A DNA stretch of 7,872 nucleotides, from positions 1 to 7,872 of the forward strand of contig JAHFUU010000097.1 of NCBI GenBank assembly GCA_023264915.1, written 5' to 3'. The translations under genes and the position numbers were made by a program. Below the pieces are notes generated by a model. It was given only the letters and a program-made list of their open reading frames with translations. It was not told where the DNA came from and made no database searches. Origin of the DNA: Microthrixaceae bacterium (GTDB lineage: Bacteria > Actinomycetota > Acidimicrobiia > Acidimicrobiales > Acidimicrobilacustridaceae). Shown piece by piece: positions 6,057 to 7,872 of the stretch (the first letter of the stretch is position 1; each line of letters starts with the position of its first letter).

Positions 6057-7094
6057 TCAGCCCGTGAACCTCGGTGTCACTTGGACCACCCGTACCGTTG
6101 TCGAGGTCGTGGTCGTGGTGGTCGGCAACGGATCACCTATCACGGTGATGTCCACGTTGAGCCGGGTTCCGTCAGGTGCCACAGCGGTCGCCACGATCGG
6201 GTTGTTGCCCAGAGCAACCGTGTTGCCGTTGGCCGAGCTGAAGGTGGCCGTGAAGTTGTTGCCGCTCACCTGGGCGGGAATCGCTGCCCGGCCGCTCATC
6301 TTGACCTCGACCCTGGCGTTTGCCAGGTTCGCTGCCAGGGTGGACGGGTCGGTCACGTCGTTGCACTGTCCACCAGTGGTGTCAGAGATGACCTTGAGCG
6401 CACTGCCCGGCTCGGGGCAACGCAGCGATCCGTCACCGATCGAGTAGGTGTTGATCACTATGCCTGCGGTGGCTGCGAGCGCCAGCGGAGAGCCCGGACC
6501 CGTGGTGAAGGTGGTCGGGTTGCCGTCGGAGAGGAAGAACACAACCTTGCGGTTGGCGCCAGGCACCGGCGCGTACAACGTGTTGACATTGGTCAGCGCC
6601 GCGTCGTAGTTGGTTCCCCCACCGGGGACCAAGCCGTTGATGGCAGTGTTGATGAGGGGGCTGCTGGGGGCCACGAACGGCTGGTTCGTGTAGCCAAGGT
6701 CATCGAAGCTGATCACGCCGGCTTGGAGGCTGGGCGTGGCGGACAGCGAGCCGTTGAGGGCCACAGCACCCTGCTGCTCGCAGTTGAGCACCGTGCGGGT
6801 GTCGCTCGGCTCGAGCGGCTTGCATGGAGCCGACGTGCTTCCCGAGATGTCGACCACGTATGCCACGTTGGTCGGGGTAACCGGACCGCCGGTCAAAGAG
6901 ACCGTGCCGTTGACCGTGACACTCGATCCGACCGTGAAGTGCTGCTGGTCGGCCGGAGAGGTGATCGCAGCCGACATGGTCTGGCCAAGGGTGGTCGTCA
7001 CCGTGCCCGACGAAGCGGCGAATGCCGGGGTCACCACCCCAACGCTTGCGGCCACCGCCGCACAGAACGCAATCCTTCGTACCCGTCTGGACAT
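6057..7094 (-). CDS. Secreted von Willebrand factor A domain protein
   Basis: 345 aa from ATG 7094, fixed by a strong GGAGGAG 4 nt upstream. The first 26 residues are a Sec-type signal peptide: RRVRR, a hydrophobic core, and a likely cut after AFA (26). A short Ig-like strand region (AITSPADQQHFTVGSSVTV, about 43-61) leads into a vWA domain with a complete MIDAS: DISGS (D82, S84, S86), T161 in GGGTNYD, and D190 in FLSDGNP. Such domains bind a divalent metal ion and protein ligands. Four cysteines (91, 105, 226, 244) fit two disulfides. After the vWA fold comes a beta-rich stretch, a Thr run (PTTTTTTSTTV) typical of secreted acidimicrobial proteins, and a short end VTPRFTG with no TM helix, LPxTG or other anchor. 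The specific role is unknown; binding or adhesion outside the cell is inference. It is convergent with the carboxylase. Confidence 0.85.
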   Translation of the reverse strand: MSRRVRRIAFCAAVAASVGVVTPAFAASSGTVTTTLGQTMSAAITSPADQQHFTVGSSVTVNGTVSLTGGPVTPTNVAYVVDISGSTSAPCKPLEPSDTRTVLNCEQQGAVALNGSLSATPSLQAGVISFDDLGYTNQPFVAPSSPLINTAINGLVPGGGTNYDAALTNVNTLYAPVPGANRKVVFFLSDGNPTTFTTGPGSPLALAATAGIVINTYSIGDGSLRCPEPGSALKVISDTTGGQCNDVTDPSTLAANLANARVEVKMSGRAAIPAQVSGNNFTATFSSANGNTVALGNNPIVATAVAPDGTRLNVDITVIGDPLPTTTTTTSTTVRVVQVTPRFTG

Positions 7095-7098
7095 GCCA

Positions 7099-7105
7099 CT
7101 CCTCC
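7099..7105 (-). promoter_or_regulatory. Strong Shine-Dalgarno fixing the vWA start
   Basis: GGAGGAG on the - strand, 4 nt before ATG 7094. It favours that start over the in-frame ATG at 7118 and GTG/ATG codons further upstream, and places the signal peptide at the very N-terminus. Confidence 0.8.
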
Positions 7106-7176
7106 GTTCGCTGGCCATTGGTTCTGTTTGCGACGATCTCCAGGACTGCCCAGCGGGGCCATCGCAAGCGGATGCA

Positions 7177-7205
7177 AGCATAGCCCACGTCCACTGAGAT
7201 GTCCC
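7177..7205 (-). promoter_or_regulatory. Possible promoter of the vWA gene
   Basis: On the - strand GGGACA (7200-7205) and TATGCT (7177-7182) are separated by exactly 17 bp; each matches four of six consensus bases. The predicted transcript would have a 5' UTR of about 75 nt carrying the strong Shine-Dalgarno. Confidence 0.35.
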
Positions 7206-7382
7206 AAGAAGCACTCGAAGATCAGGAGCCTTCGCACGATCCTCGAACTGAGTCGTGAGATCCTCTGCTGCTAGCTCATGTCCTCAAACGGTTGAGGCCC
7301 CTCGAAGGTTGACACCCCGCACGCGATTCTGCCCCGAGCAGATCGCGTCGCCGGGTCCGGCCCGGCCGCACGGCCGGCCACC

Positions 7383-7487
7383 AGCTCGGAGCGACTCCAC
7401 CCCGAACGCGCACGCGTGCCCGAGGGGCACCTCGTCCAGCAGTCGCTGCCCGCATACGCCGAACAGGTCCCCGACAGCCTCTATCAT
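7383..7487 (-). pseudogene. Possible IS110-family transposase fragment
   Basis: From ATG 7487 the - strand reads MIEAVGDLFGVCGQRLLDEV, continuing PLGHACAFGVESLRA. The pattern DLFG--G---L-----L---------SL recalls the central region of actinobacterial IS110/IS1111 transposases (for example SDLFGVxGRxxL). After about 35 residues the likeness is lost, and the frame stops at 7284-7286. No catalytic residues, element ends or duplicated target site are visible, so at best this is a decayed internal piece. It overlaps the putative promoter of the LamG gene on the other strand. Identification is from memory of family motifs only. Confidence 0.35.
7482..7487 (+). promoter_or_regulatory. -10-like hexamer before the LamG gene
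   Basis: TATCAT matches the -10 consensus at five of six positions and lies 6 nt before ATC 7494, where the signal-peptide-like sequence begins. The spacing agrees with the leaderless pattern seen at pabC and the acyl-CoA dehydrogenase. No good -35 is seen. Confidence 0.3.
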
Positions 7488-7493
7488 TCCGGC

Positions 7494-7872
7494 ATCGTCT
7501 CGAAGACGCGCCCCTCGAGGCTCTTCGCGGTCGCCATCTCCTGCGCCACGACGGCCATCGTCGGTGGCAGCTGCAACCGGACCGACACCGAGATACCGAA
7601 CCCGACGGCGGCGACCGCGTCATCGTCGACCATCCCGCCGCCCGGCCAACGCCGGGACGCTGGGGTCCCAGGCAGATCTGACCTATAACTCCTGGGCAGG
7701 GCTCGGTTCGCCTGGGTTGTTGAGTGGGGGGATCTCCTCGGGTGTCGATGACGGCACGTCGGTGGACTTCAACAGCATCGGCCTGGCTGAGATGTCGGGC
7801 ATCGATGCGATGCGTCCCAGCGATGAGTTCACCTTGGAGTTCTGGCGGCAGAGCACCTCCAACAGCGATCAA
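7494..7872 (+). pseudogene. Secreted LamG/concanavalin-like protein, frameshifted, runs off the right edge
   Basis: Two frames must be joined. The first (7494 to about 7643) reads VSKTRPSRLFAVAISCATTA then IVGGSCNRTDTE and a PTAATASSSTIPPP linker: a signal peptide, possibly lipoprotein (GGSC is a poor lipobox), with high-GC third positions. It then degrades and stops at 7686-7688. The frame +1 to it carries ANAGTLGSQADLTYNSWAGL, SVDFNSIGLAEMSGI and RPSDEFTLEFW to the window edge, which is the start of a LamG_3/concanavalin A-like lectin-glucanase domain. Removing one C from CCC at 7641-7643 joins them as STIPPP-ANAGTLGS. The frame has no ATG, GTG or TTG at the signal peptide: the codon is ATC (7494); GTG 7416 is the nearest start and gives an unlikely N-terminus. 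The AYWRL motif usual at the head of such domains is missing. If functional, it would be an extracellular carbohydrate- or protein-binding protein. Confidence 0.6.

Larger units (their letters stand above)
7095..7493. other. Approximately 400-bp region without an intact gene between divergent secreted-protein genes
   Basis: Holds the vWA leader and promoter (to about 7205), a 6-bp hairpin with a 4-nt loop at 7282-7297 (CCTCAA/TTGAGG), a GGTTGA direct repeat (7290-7295, 7307-7312), a GC-rich palindrome at 7362-7377 (CCGGCCG/CGGCCGG), and a possible transposase scrap on the - strand at 7383-7487. I see no RNA gene here. The open frames on both strands lack family similarity apart from that scrap. 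Confidence 0.5.

Noticed and set aside
5847..7274. A 475-codon open frame on the + strand across the vWA gene
   Set aside because: It starts inside the carboxylase BCCP, is Arg/Gly/Val-rich with no domain, and is antisense to the vWA gene, which has a Shine-Dalgarno, signal peptide and MIDAS. High GC makes long antisense frames common.
7200..7330. A tRNA or small RNA gene in the divergent region
   Set aside because: Only a short 6-bp hairpin is visible; no cloverleaf or T-loop consensus could be assembled.
7276..7872. A 198-codon - strand frame covering the right end
   Set aside because: Low-complexity Arg-rich middle and no family match; it is antisense to the clear LamG segment at 7645-7872.

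Overview
The window is high-GC and gene-dense. Its proteins look actinobacterial, most likely Acidimicrobiia or a relative: Thr-rich secreted-protein linkers, an AccA3-type carboxylase alpha subunit with biotin ligase encoded divergently, and several starts that look leaderless. The taxonomic call is inference from protein style, not from a marker gene.

Left part (1-2440). The window opens inside the N-terminus of an acyl-CoA dehydrogenase on the - strand. A short divergent promoter region separates it from pabB (aminodeoxychorismate synthase component I). pabC (aminodeoxychorismate lyase, PLP fold IV) follows on the + strand. Together pabB and pabC would make the p-aminobenzoate moiety of folate; the glutaminase partner PabA is not in the window. 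The 173-bp gap between them is packed with hairpins and a 21-bp direct repeat that resemble a REP-type intergenic element.

Middle part (2441-5896). On the - strand lie a small two-TM membrane protein with a Pro/Ser/Thr linker and the biotin protein ligase gene birA. birA is divergent from a full-length biotin carboxylase/BCCP fusion (acyl-CoA carboxylase alpha subunit), whose BCCP lysine is the expected BirA substrate. The birA frame is broken by one in-frame TAA, with a clear BirA C-terminal domain continuing in the same frame after it. It also carries an unusual His/Asp/Gly-rich insertion made by a 12-bp tandem repeat.

Right part (5897-7872). Three 18-bp tandem repeats and a strong 10-bp-stem hairpin lie between the convergent carboxylase and a secreted von Willebrand factor A protein with a complete MIDAS. 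Beyond its promoter is an approximately 400-bp region with hairpins and a possible IS110-type transposase scrap. The window then runs into the start of a secreted LamG/concanavalin-like protein on the + strand. That gene appears to have a +1 frameshift in a C tract and no canonical start codon.

Most of the window is ordinary housekeeping metabolism. I see no convincing new multi-gene system. The observations most worth checking are the interrupted birA, the frameshifted LamG gene, and the structured repeats.
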